A stretch of DNA of 64,000 bases from an uncultured Acidobacteriia bacterium (lineage in GTDB: Bacteria; Acidobacteriota; Terriglobia; Bryobacterales; Bryobacteraceae), in the NCBI GenBank assembly GCA_903828455.1, contig CAIKMJ010000073.1, forward strand, positions 1 through 64,000, read 5' to 3'. Shown here in pieces: positions 43,980 to 54,900 of this stretch. Below the pieces are notes generated by a model. The model was not told where the DNA came from and did no database searches. It saw only the letters and a list, made by a program, of their open reading frames with translations. Position 1 is the stretch's first letter; every line of letters begins with the position of its first letter. Made by a program: the position numbers and the translations under genes.

Positions 43980-46900
43980 TTAGAAGATCACCTTCAGCGC
44001 AAGTGTAATGGACCGGGCAGGGCCAATCTGGTTGGCACCGAGACTTCCTGCGATCGGATTCAGCGTGGGAGTGAAGTTACTGGCAGCCGTCCCGCCATTT
44101 TGGAAGATCTGGGTCCCGTTGGTGGGCCCGGCGCTATTGATCTGCAGGTTCGGATGATTCGCCAGGTTGGCGACTTCCGCCCGGAACTGCAGGTCGAACA
44201 ACTCGGAAATCTTCGATATCCGGGTGTCCTTCAATATGCCCAGAGACACGTTCTGGAAGGACGGACCGACAACCGAGGTCCGGCCAAGATTACCGAACGT
44301 ACCGACGGCTTGCAGCGAGTAGCAGGCCGGGTTAAACCATTGAGCGGAGGTTTGCACCGCCGGATACACCTGGCAGCCAACGACCGCATTCGGGCGATCC
44401 GCACCACCCGAATTAGCGGCCAGCCCGGACCGCGCGAACCCGGCGTAGACCGTGTTGGGGGCGCCGGTATTGAATTGATACACGGCGGTCAGCTTCCAGC
44501 CCTTGACGAACTGGTTCTTGGTGAACGGGAGCTCATAAACGGTATTGGTCCGGAAAACGTGGGTGCGGTCAAAGGTGGAGCGACCGTAATCCAGCCTGGT
44601 GTTGTACGGATCCTCCACCGACAGGTTGTTGCCAATCGCAGTATCCATGGAGAAGGCCGAACCGTAATCCAGCGACTTCGAATAGGCATACGAAATCTGG
44701 CTGGAAAGGTGGTTGGCGAACCGGCGGGTGACGCCAACCTGCAGCGCATTGTAGTTGGAACTTCCCACCGTGGCCCGCATGGTGAGCTGGCCCAGCTTCG
44801 GATTGAGCAGCGGATTCGGAGTCGTGTTTCCATTGGCAGCCAGTGTGCCGAAGGCGCCGTTGATGTTCTGCGAGGGATTCTGATTGAGCGCCTCCAGCAG
44901 GTGGACGCCGCGCGACCCCACGTACGCCACTGTCATGATGGTGCCCTTGTAAATATCGCGCTGAATATTGGTGTTGTACTGCATGGCATAAGGCGTGCTG
45001 ATCTTGCCGCTGCCATACAGCAGGCCCGACGCGATGGAGGGCGGCGGAATATTCACCGGGTTCTGGAAAACCTGATAAGGATTCGGCCACGGCGGATTAC
45101 TCACGGTAGCCGTAACGTTTGGATAGTTGCTGTAATACGAAGGCAGAACAATGTGGCCCGTCATCTCGTCGTAGAAGATGCCAAAGCCGCCGCGGATGGA
45201 AGTCTTGTGATCGTTAAACGGATCGAAGGCGTAACCGAAGCGGGGCGCAAAGTTCTTGTTGGTCGGATTGTTGGCGAACGCGTTCGGAACGTTCACCCAT
45301 GTGCTGTTGGTGGTGGGGCTCGGGAAGGTGTAGAAGTTGTTCCTTCTTTCGCTGGGATTGTTCATCCATTCGTACCGCAAGCCGATATTCAGCGTCAGCC
45401 GGCGCGACACTTTCCATTCGTCATGGATGTACGGCGTGACCAGTTTCTCCGCCATGTCTCGATTCGGGTAGCCGAGGCCCGGCACCACAGCCTGGATCTG
45501 GCTGGGCAAACCCTGAAGGAACGTCAGCAACGTCTGGAACGTTACGCCGCCACCAATGGCAGTCGGCTGCGAGGTGAAATCCAGCGTGTAGGTGTAGGCA
45601 ACGCCAAACTTGAAGCTGTGCGAACCGTGCGTCCAGATCACGTCGTTCATGCCTTGAAAACCATCCTGCGTCTGGCTGAACGGAACGCCCTGGTTGGGCC
45701 CGAGTTCGCCGCGCGGGCCGCCCGCAATCTGAAACTGACCGCTGACAGCCGAGCCGGGAACGACCTGCAGTGCCGGGTAATTCGGGTTGTTCTGGCTGCC
45801 CTTCTCCTGCGGACGCAAGAAACTGATGCGGGCCAGATTGATCATGCTGGGCGAAATCGTGTGCCGCTCTTCCAAAGTGGCGTAGAAGTTGGCGGTCGCG
45901 TCATTCTCGAAATACACGCCCGGGCCGGCCGTGGACATCCGGTGCGCCTGCTCGTTGACCATCCGAAGAAAGATCGTGTCGCGGTCGGAGATCGTGTAGT
46001 CGAGACGCCCCAGTGTGTAGTTGTCGTAGTTGGCCGTGGGGTTCAGCTGAATTTCAGTACCCAGTCCGGTGGGCTGGCCGTTCGGCTGAAAAGATTGCGT
46101 CTGGACCAGCGGCAGCAGGTTCATGATGGGCTGGATCTGCGGCGCAAAGCCAACATACGCGAGGTTGGTGGTGTTGTTACAGGCATACGTCGGCGATACG
46201 CCGGGAAGACTGCATGGAACGTAGCCCTGATGGGCGTTGTTATCGGGCAGGTTCTGATTGATCGTGCTGGCTTCGGCCTGCGAGCGCAACGCCTCGAAGT
46301 TAACGAAGAAGAACAGTTTATTTTTCTTGATCGGTCCGCCCAGGCTGGCTCCCGCAACGAAGGTGTGCGACGGGGCCACATGGCCGACTTTCTGGCCGGG
46401 CAGTACGGTCAGATCGGAAATTTGCCGGGCATTCAGGGCGCTGTTTCCGAAGAAGCTGTAAGCGGATCCATGATAAGCGTTGGTGCCGGATTTGCTGGCC
46501 GCGTTGACCACAATTCCATTGCCGCCGAACTGCGCGCTATACGTGTTCGTCAAAACCTGAAACTGCGAGAGAGCCTCAACGCCCGCCGAGGTACCTGTAC
46601 CGCCGGAGCCGGCGGACTTGCCGGTGAACGTCGTCAGGTTGGTGCTGTCGATCAGGAAGCCCAGACCAGTGGGGCGCGATCCCGATACCGTATAGTTGGC
46701 CTGGTAGCCATAGACGTTGCCGCCATTCCCGCCGGGAATAGCTGCAACTCCCGGCGCGAAATTGATAATATCCACGAAATTGCGGGCCGTGCCCATCGGC
46801 AGATCCGAGATCTCCTGTTGATCAAATATGACGCTCAGCGCCGCGGTGGAGGTGTCCACCTGCGTGACTTCCGTATCGACGGTTACTACCGAGCTGGCCT

Positions 46901-47252
46901 GACCGACCGGGAGAGTAACATCGGCGACCGATTCCTCGCCGACCACTGTTTTGATGCCGGAGCGCACCACGGTCTCAAAACCCGGATGCTCGACGCGAAC
47001 TTCGTAATTGCCTAAGACCACTTCCGAGGCGCGATACAAGCCTGCAGCGTTGCTCGTCAGGTTCGCGGTCACACCGGTGTCGAGGTTCTTTACCGCAACC
47101 TTCGCGCCAACGACCGCCGCGCCCGAGCTATCGGTCACGGTACCTGAAATGGTGGAAGAGCTGGTCTGCGCGAATAGTGATTGCACAGCAAGAGCAATCA
47201 GCAACGCGGCCACTGGGAAACAATGCTGGATCCTGGTCACGATACGTTTCAT
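43980..47252 (-). CDS. Oar-like TonB-dependent outer-membrane receptor
   Basis: A 1,090-residue protein from the ATG at 47252, which follows GGGAGG (an upstream start at 47336 adds residues before the signal peptide). Signal peptide through 'LAVQSLFAQ'. The carboxypeptidase-regulatory-like domain ('ISGTVTDSSGAAVVGAKVAV'), plug ('QEISDLPMGTARNFVDIINF') and barrel ('NIGLRYEWMNNPSERRNNFY') closely match the receptor at 4174, and it ends in Phe ('LALKVIF'). Ligand unknown. Upstream (47325-47344) is a partly palindromic sequence, AATACTAT-AGTAGTGTT-like, that could be an operator. Confidence 0.9.
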   Translation of the reverse strand: MKRIVTRIQHCFPVAALLIALAVQSLFAQTSSSTISGTVTDSSGAAVVGAKVAVKNLDTGVTANLTSNAAGLYRASEVVLGNYEVRVEHPGFETVVRSGIKTVVGEESVADVTLPVGQASSVVTVDTEVTQVDTSTAALSVIFDQQEISDLPMGTARNFVDIINFAPGVAAIPGGNGGNVYGYQANYTVSGSRPTGLGFLIDSTNLTTFTGKSAGSGGTGTSAGVEALSQFQVLTNTYSAQFGGNGIVVNAASKSGTNAYHGSAYSFFGNSALNARQISDLTVLPGQKVGHVAPSHTFVAGASLGGPIKKNKLFFFVNFEALRSQAEASTINQNLPDNNAHQGYVPCSLPGVSPTYACNNTTNLAYVGFAPQIQPIMNLLPLVQTQSFQPNGQPTGLGTEIQLNPTANYDNYTLGRLDYTISDRDTIFLRMVNEQAHRMSTAGPGVYFENDATANFYATLEERHTISPSMINLARISFLRPQEKGSQNNPNYPALQVVPGSAVSGQFQIAGGPRGELGPNQGVPFSQTQDGFQGMNDVIWTHGSHSFKFGVAYTYTLDFTSQPTAIGGGVTFQTLLTFLQGLPSQIQAVVPGLGYPNRDMAEKLVTPYIHDEWKVSRRLTLNIGLRYEWMNNPSERRNNFYTFPSPTTNSTWVNVPNAFANNPTNKNFAPRFGYAFDPFNDHKTSIRGGFGIFYDEMTGHIVLPSYYSNYPNVTATVSNPPWPNPYQVFQNPVNIPPPSIASGLLYGSGKISTPYAMQYNTNIQRDIYKGTIMTVAYVGSRGVHLLEALNQNPSQNINGAFGTLAANGNTTPNPLLNPKLGQLTMRATVGSSNYNALQVGVTRRFANHLSSQISYAYSKSLDYGSAFSMDTAIGNNLSVEDPYNTRLDYGRSTFDRTHVFRTNTVYELPFTKNQFVKGWKLTAVYQFNTGAPNTVYAGFARSGLAANSGGADRPNAVVGCQVYPAVQTSAQWFNPACYSLQAVGTFGNLGRTSVVGPSFQNVSLGILKDTRISKISELFDLQFRAEVANLANHPNLQINSAGPTNGTQIFQNGGTAASNFTPTLNPIAGSLGANQIGPARSITLALKVIF

Positions 47253-47324
47253 CCGAAGGAACCTCCCTGATCTGCCCCGTGGGTGTGCTGTTGCCAGCTC
47301 AGGTGCAGAATAGAAACCCGGACC

Positions 47325-47344
47325 AATACTATTCAAGTAGTGTT
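47325..47344 (-). promoter_or_regulatory. Partly palindromic operator-like site before the second receptor
   Basis: On the minus strand AACACTAC and ATAGTATT face each other around 4 bases (6 of 8 positions match as an inverted repeat). It is 73-92 bp before the receptor start in an AT-rich stretch. Possible repressor site; no regulator is known. Confidence 0.3.
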
Positions 47345-47528
47345 AGGATTTGTTGAGGTTTTTGTGGATTTGTCAGCAATTGTAAAAATATTTTCCGGCG
47401 CGGGCACTGCCAATGGAGCCGGAGAAAACTGCGGGTGGGCCGTACTATATGCCTGTTAACTTAAAGCGAATCTTAGACTTAACGACACGCAGACGTAAGG
47501 AGCTACTGAAGCACGCGGCGCATTACCA

Positions 47529-47903
47529 TCAGTTCGCCTGGCTGGCCACAAACGTCTGGCCCTTTTTTCGCCCTTCCCGTGTGACCGTCCCGCTGAGCCG
47601 GGTGCCATCCAGCGCCATCGTCCAGTAAAGTTTCACATCAGCCTGCCTGGCAGCGGTAGTGAAGTGCAGGATTTCGCCATCCAGTTGCGCCTCCAGGATC
47701 TGCCCGGGCACCGATTTCCTGCCGCCTCCCAGCGTGACCGTCCCGGCTGGTGTTCCTTCCTTTGTAGTCAGGTCCATGGTGAATGAGAGCTTTTTTGCGT
47801 CGGGCTTCTTCCTGCGGGTCGCAGTCTCCGCCGCCCAGTGCCCGTCGAATCCAGCCCCCTGGCAAGCCAGAGCAAGTAAAAAAAGGGCAACCAGCAGTCT
47901 CAT
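47529..47903 (-). CDS. Small secreted protein of unknown function
   Basis: A 124-residue protein with signal peptide ('LLVALFLLALACQGAG'). The mature part is 'FDGHWAAETATRRKKPDAKK' and then beta-strands ending 'DGTRLSGTVTREGRKKGQTF'. It resembles small secreted acidobacterial proteins with a beta-barrel-like pattern. Function unknown. The 276 bp between its start and the second receptor contain no gene that I can see. Confidence 0.55.
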   Translation of the reverse strand: MRLLVALFLLALACQGAGFDGHWAAETATRRKKPDAKKLSFTMDLTTKEGTPAGTVTLGGGRKSVPGQILEAQLDGEILHFTTAARQADVKLYWTMALDGTRLSGTVTREGRKKGQTFVASQAN

Positions 47904-48149
47904 GAATCAGCAAACACCGCCGCGCGCCGAAAGTTCCAGCGGACGCCGCATTTTATCGTTCCGGCTCGCGTTGCGGCAGCCGGCGGCACCGCCCGGAACG
48001 ATTAACACCCCGAATGATCGGCAACCGGTTTCCGGATTCAAAGGATCGACCTGCGAGCAGGCCTCCCTGTCGGCACCGCCGTTCACCGGTCTCGATCGCC
48101 CCCCCGGCACGCCGGGGCCGCCAGCGTGCGTTAGAGTTGCTGGTAGACC

Positions 48150-48929
48150 GTGAGAGCGTTATTTGAACTCCGCAAGCTTGCCGAAACCATCCTCACCCCG
48201 TTGAATCTTTCGCTGATGCTGCTCGCCATTGGTCTGTTACGGCGACGGCGCGCCATCGTCCTTTGCGGGTTCCTCCTGCTCGTGACAGCGGCATCGCCGC
48301 CAGTCTCTAATTCACTTGCTGCTTTTCTCGAAAGGCAATATCCGCATTTGCGGCCCGAGCAATGTCCTGCAGCCGACGCCGTCGTGGCGCTCGGAGGGTT
48401 CGCCGGAGAAAAGAAGCAGTTTCCCGGCGAACTCCAGTGGTACGACGCCACCGATCGTTTCGAAGCAGCCGTGAAGCTCTTCCGGGCCGGCAAAGCGCCG
48501 GTCCTGATTCTTCCCGATGTGGAGCCCTGGTCTGGCGAGGCGCACACGATCGGCGCTCTTTTGCGTCAGGCTGCCGTGGATCACGGGGTTCCCGCCGACG
48601 CCATTCGCCTGACGCGACTGGTCCACACAACCGCCGACGAAGCCGAGGACGTCCGCGATTACCTGCGGCGAACCGGAGGTCATCGCATCATCCTGGTCAC
48701 GTCAGCGGTGCACATGGGCCGCGCAGCCTTCCTGTTTCAACAAGCCGGCATCGATATCGTTCCGTTCCCGGTGGATTACCAGTCCAATACCTGGGAGTGG
48801 CGCTGGGAAAATTTTGTGCCTTCTGCCTCGGGGCTGGAGCAGGTCGAAGCGTATCTTCACGAAATTCTCGGAGACGCCGTCTACCACGTCCTGTCTGTCG
48901 TCACTCCCCGTGCTCCGGCTTCCCGGTAG
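48150..48929 (+). CDS. ElyC/SanA-like DUF218 membrane protein
   Basis: A 259-residue protein from a GTG at 48150. Two N-terminal spans ('TPLNLSLMLLAIGLLRRRR' and 'FLLLVTAASPPVSN') anchor a DUF218 domain with 'ADAVVALGGF', 'RFEAAVKLFRAGKAPVLILP', 'DEAEDVRDYL' and 'ILVTSAVHMGRAAFLFQQAG'. E. coli members (ElyC, SanA) act in envelope integrity. Likely in the inner membrane with the domain outside. Confidence 0.7.
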   Translation: MRALFELRKLAETILTPLNLSLMLLAIGLLRRRRAIVLCGFLLLVTAASPPVSNSLAAFLERQYPHLRPEQCPAADAVVALGGFAGEKKQFPGELQWYDATDRFEAAVKLFRAGKAPVLILPDVEPWSGEAHTIGALLRQAAVDHGVPADAIRLTRLVHTTADEAEDVRDYLRRTGGHRIILVTSAVHMGRAAFLFQQAGIDIVPFPVDYQSNTWEWRWENFVPSASGLEQVEAYLHEILGDAVYHVLSVVTPRAPASR

Positions 48930-48953
48930 CCCGTTGTCGCCGGAACCCGGGTC

Positions 48954-51900
48954 TTACTGAACCGTGATCACCGGACCCGGTTGCGTTTGGACGCCATTCA
49001 CTGTCGCCTGGATCGACCTGTCGCCGCTGCCCACACTCGGCACTGTCAGATTGAACTGATACAGCCCCGCGCCGGTGATCCCCGCAAAGCTAACGTTCGC
49101 CGGCACGCCGCCGACTGTAATAGTCACCGGATTCACCGTCGGCGCGGCGCCGCTGAACGGTTGCCCCGCAGGAACCGGCGGATTCGTCGGACCGAAGCCC
49201 ACCCCGAACAACTCAAGCACTTCGCCCGCTTTCACAGCCCGCGTGCTGAAGGGGAACGCCCCTGCCGGTCCCAACAGATCGTATGTGCCGCCACCGTAAG
49301 CTCCCGTACCCGCCGGGGTAAGGATCACCGCTGCCGCGTGCTTGCCATCCAGCAGGCTGAACGAGGGACTAGCCGGCGCCAGCGTCACCGTCGATGAAAA
49401 ACTTCCGTGCAGCGTTGTCACGACTACTGTCACCACGCCGGTCGCCGTATCGTCCGGCGCCTGGACGTTAATCTGCGTCGGGCTCACGTACCAGAGGTAC
49501 GCTGCCTTACCATTGATCGTCACACTGACGCCGCCCAGCGTCGTCGGGAAATCGCCGTTCCATGTGGCCGTCGAATCAGAGAGATTCGTTCCGTAGATTG
49601 AGATCCACGAACCCGCCTCGATCGAAGTGAGCGTGCTGTAAACCGGCACAATACCACTGGCGCTGATTACCGGCGCGTTCGAGGCCAGTATCGTCAGCGT
49701 CACCGGAACCTTGGCCGAAGCAACTCCGTCCACCAGCGTTACTGTGCCCGAATAAGTTCCGGGCCCCAGGTTCGCCACGTTCACAGTAACCGGCACGGAA
49801 CCCGGCGTCTGCCCTCCTGCTGATGACACCGACAGCCAGTTCCCGCCGCTCACGGTAGAGGCCGCGGCCGTGTAGGTCAGCCCGCTGATGTTGCCCGTGA
49901 CCGCGATCGACTGCGGAGCTGGTTTGCTCGTGCTGCCCTGCTGATACGTGAAGCTCAGTGACTGCGGCGCTGCCGTCAGCTTCGGCGGGTCAGCCACCGT
50001 CATCGTGATCGATGCGGAAGCGGATGGCGGCGGCACAGAGCCATCTACCGCCGTGAAGCTAACCGTTCCGGTCAGAACATTACCGGACCCGAAGCGTGAG
50101 GCATCCGTGGTAATTGTCACCGTTCCCGTATAAGTAAACGTAGTTCCATCGAACCCGGTCTGCTTCATGTTGACCGATGCCGGCGACACCGTCAGCCAGG
50201 TGATTCCGCTGTTGCTCGTAGCGGTGACCGCGGCCTGCAACTGCGGACCGGTCGCAAGTAAGTTCTGGTATGTCACGGTGACGGTCTGCGAACTGGTTGT
50301 TCCTACCGGCACGCTGAAATTCAGGCTGGTTGGTGCAGCCGCCAGCGTGCCGACGATAGATCCCACTCCGCCCCCGCCGCCACCGCCGCCCCCACCGCCG
50401 CTGGTGGACGCCGGGTTAATCACAAACGTCTGCGTCACAGGTGTAGCCGCGGCGTAGTTCGCGTTGCCTGCCTGGCTGGCGGTGATCGAACACGTGCCAG
50501 CCGTGAGCGGCGTCACCGAGGAACCGCTGACCGTGCAAACACTGGTGGAGTTCGACGCGAAGCTCACCGTCAATCCCGAACTCGCGGTCGCGGTCAGTGA
50601 AAGCGCCGAGGCCGGCAGGGTAACTGTTCCCGGCGCATTGAACGTAATCGTCTGCGTTCCCTGCGTCACACTGAACGTCTGCGTGACCGGTGTCGCCGCT
50701 GCATAGTTTGCATTGCCAGCCTGGCTCGCCGTGATCGAACAAGTGCCAATAGCCACAAGTGTGACTGTCGATCCCGACACCGTACAGATGCCCGTGCTGT
50801 TCGATGCAAACGTCACCGTCAGCCCCGAGGTCGCCGTCGCGCTGATCGAAAACGGCGCAGTCCCGAACGACTGTCCGCTCTGCGTTCCGAAAGTAATCGT
50901 CTGCGAACCCTGCGTCACGCTGAACGTCTGCGTGACCGGTGTCGCCGCTGCATAGTTTGCATTGCCAGCCTGGCTCGCCGTGATCGAACAAGTGCCAATA
51001 GCCACAAGTGTGACTGTCGATCCCGACACCGTACAGACGCCCGTGCTGTTCGACGCAAACGTCACCGTCAGTCCCGACGTCGAAGTTGCGCTGATCGAAA
51101 ACGGCGCAGTCCCGAACGACTGTCCGCTCAACGCTCCGAACGTAATCGTCTGCGAACCCTGCGTCACGCTGAACGTCTGCGTCACCGGTGTGGCAGCGGC
51201 GTAGTTCGTGTTACCCGCCTGGCTCGCCGTGATCGAACAAGTGCCCGTAGCCACAAGTGTGACTGTCGATCCCGACACCGTACAGATGCCCGTGCTGTTC
51301 GACGCAAACGTCACCGTCAGTCCCGAGGTCGCCGTTGCGCTGATCGAAAACGGCGCCGTCCCGAACGACTGTCCGCTCAGCGTTCCGAAAGTGATGGTCT
51401 GCGAACCCTGCGTCACGCTGAACGTCTGCGTCACCGGTGTGGCCGCGGCATAGTTCGTGTTACCAGCCTGGCTCGCTGTGATCGAGCAGGTCCCCAGTGC
51501 CACCAGCGTGACCGTCGTCCCCGACACGGTACAGATGCCCGTGCTGTTCGATGCAAACGTCACCGTCAGCCCCGAGGTCGCCGTTGCGCTGATCGAAAAC
51601 GGCGTCGTCCCGAACAGCTGACTGCTCAGCGTTCCGAAAGTGATAGTCTGCGAACCCTGCGTCACGCTGAAAGTCTGCGTCACCGGCGTCGCCGCCGCGT
51701 AGTTCGTATTACCCGCCTGGCTCGCTGTAATTGAGCACGTGCCGACAGCAACCAGCGTCACCGTCGTCCCCGACACCGTGCAGATACCGGTGCTGTTCGA
51801 CGCAAACGTCACGGTCAGACCCGAGGTCGCCGTCGCGCTGATCGAAAACGGAGCAGTCCCCAACGGCTGACTGCTCAACGTTCCGAACGTAATCGTCTGC

Positions 51901-54900
51901 GACGTCGGAGTGACTGTAAAAGTTTGCGTCACGGATGTGGCCGCAGCGTAGCTCGTATTGCCAGCCTGGCTCGCTGTGATCGAACACGTCCCGAGCGCCA
52001 CCAGCGTTACCGTCGTCCCCGACACGGTGCAGATGCCGGTGCTGTTCGACGCAAACGCCACCGTCAGGCCGGAAGTCGCCGTCGCGCTGATCGAAAACGG
52101 AGCACTACCCAGCGCCTGGTTGCTCAAAGTTCCAAAGGTGATGGTCTGCGTTGCCAGAACCTGAATCGACAAACTCTTCGGGGCTGATACGACGGCCGCG
52201 CTGTCCTTCGCCGTGACAGAGAAACTGTACGGACTCCCTGCCGCCGATGTCGGAGTACCGCTGATCAGGCCAGTCGAAGTATTCAGCGTCAGTCCCGGCG
52301 GCAACGCTCCGGTCGTCACCGACCATGTATAGGGCGCCGTGCCGCCGTCCGCGGTCAGCGACTCCGAATAGCCTGTCCCTGCCGTGGCCGTTGCGAGAGT
52401 CGTGCTGGTTACCGCCACCCCCGCGCCGGACTGCGTGATGTTAAATGCCGTAAGGTTTCCCAGCGAAAAACCGAGCGTCCGCGACACACCGGAGAGGTTC
52501 GCCGCAATGGTCAGACTGATCGTGCCGTTGCCGGTTCCGGACGCCCCGGAATTGACCGTGACCGTCCCTGGAAAGTTGTTCGTCAGCACCCACGGACATC
52601 CCGCCGTGACAGTCAGAGGCACCGTGACGGGCCCGCCGGCCGCGCTCACCGTATAACCGCTGCTGCCCGCCGAATAGGTACATGAACTGCCAGGCTGGGT
52701 AATCAGAATGTTCTGGCTGCCGATCGTCAGATTCGCGGTTTGCGAACCAGTGTCTGGCCTCGGTGTCGTCTGCACAAAAACGTAGCCCGAGCCGGTCCCC
52801 GAAGCCCCGTTGGAAACAACCGCCCAGGACTGATTCGTCGAAGCTGTCCACGCACAACCGCTCGGCGCGGTTACGCTGAAAATCAGCTGTCCTCCGGTGG
52901 TCGGTCCGAGCATGCTTCCGGGGCTGGCCGTAACGGAACACGAAGCCGTTGCATCGGAAATCTTTGCCAGAAACACGCTTCCGGACTGAAATGGCGCGGA
53001 CGTGACCGGCACGCTTCCATAGCCGACGACAAAGGCATTCCCCGCCCCGTCGGTCGCAACAGAATAGGGCTGAGCAATGCCAGAGCCCCCCAGGTAGGTC
53101 GACCAGAGCAACGCGGAGCCAGTGCTGTTTAGTTTCGCGGCAAACCCCGTCGGAATCACTGCACCGGTGAACGTGATGTGAGCATTGTTGGAAGGATCAA
53201 CCGCAAGCTGCGCGGATTGGTCCCAGTTCGCCAGTTCGGGCGTCCAGGTTTGTGCGCTCCACGTTGCGCCTCCGTCGACTGAATGCTGAACCGCTCCGGA
53301 TTTCCCGCTGAAAACATAGACTACCGACGGATTCCCCGGGGCCACTGCCACGGACCCGGCTCCGGTCACTCCCGAAAGCGTCGGCCACGTGCTGCCGCCA
53401 TCGGTCGACTTGTACATCGCGTAATAAGCCGCATAGTAGACCGTGGTCCCTGCAGCCGCTAATCCGAAAGGTTGCTGGTACGGAGCCTGCGCCAAAACCT
53501 GAGTCCAGGCTGTTCCCTGATTCGTGCTCTTGTAGATGCCGCCGCCGTTGACAGCCGCATACACCGCGCCATCGGTCGTAACGGCCACGGAATTCACACC
53601 CGTGGTCCAGGTGTTTCCGGCCACCGACGTCCAGGTCGCGCCTCCGTCCGTCGACCGATACATTGAATTCGCAGCCGAACTGGAAAAGTTGGCGTAGTAG
53701 GCGTAAACCGTATTCGCGGTCGATGGGTCGCCCGCGAGCCCCGAAACGAGCTGCGAGGGAACGCTGCCCATCAGCGTCCACGTTGCGCCGTCGTCCGTGG
53801 AACGGTAGACAGAACCGCTCTGCGTCGCTGCGTAAATCGTCGTTGCGGTCACCGGACTGCGGCCGATATACGAGGGCGTCTGGGAGCTTTGCTGTGTCCA
53901 CGAAGTCCCTCCGTTCGTCGTCCGGTAAATACCGCCGTTGGTGAGGACCACGGCCGAACTCCCCGACGGGTTGAACGATATCTGGGACACGGCGGCCGGG
54001 AGGTTCAAATCGAAGGCGGACCAGGTGGCCCCGGAGTCCGGGCTCTGAAACAAAGAAGTTGTGATCGCGTTCTGACTCTGCACCGCTCCCACGGTCGGAA
54101 AGTTGTCCGAACTCGTCGAGCCCGCCACGTAGACATTGCCCGAGCCGTCGATGGCCAGGCCGGAAGCGGCGCTCCCGTGATTGCCGCCAAGATACGAAAT
54201 GTAGCTGAACACACTCCCGGCTGCGTTCAGTTTGGCCACGAACGCGCTCTGTGCGCCAGCGTAAGTTGTCTGCGCAGCGCCGGCAGTCGCAAGACCGGAC
54301 GAGCTTGTGGTACCGGCGATGTATGCATTTCCTCCCGTATCCACTGCGATCGTGGCCCCGGAATCGGCGTTTGCGCCGCCGAGAAACGTGAAGTACAAAA
54401 GCGCCGTCCCCGTGGGGTTGAGCCGGGCAACAAACGCGTCTCCCGAACCGCCATATGTTGCCTGCGCGCCGCCGCCGGGAGCGCCGGTGAAGGTCGCGGA
54501 ATTGGCCGATCCCGTCACGTAAGCCGTTCCGGACGTATCCACCGCGATTCCCGCGCCGGAGTCTGTGCCGCTGCCTCCGAGCAGGGTCGAATACTGCAAC
54601 GCCCCGGTCGGGCTGTATTTGGCGACAAACGCATTCTGCGATGCCGAGGTGGACTTCAGGACGCCCGCTGTCGTGGGAAATCCGGAAGACGCGGAACCGG
54701 TGACGTATCCATTGCCCGAACCATCTATTGCGATCCCGGCGCCCGCATCGTACCCGCTGCCGCCAAGAAATGTGGAAAACTGCAGTGCGCCTGTCGAACT
54801 CAGCCGTGCCACAAACGCGTCGCCGCTTCCGCCGCTTAGCGACTGCGCCGCATTCAGCATCGGGAAATCTGCCGAACTCGTGCTGCCCGTTATCCAGGCC

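Noticed and set aside
44100-47015. 971-residue open frame opposite the second Oar-like receptor
   Set aside because: Length is striking but it is antisense to a clear receptor; composition is that of a shadow frame.
50464-51453. Four similar 80-residue frames on the plus strand
   Set aside because: They repeat at 246-249 bp only because they are opposite the tandem repeats of the giant protein.
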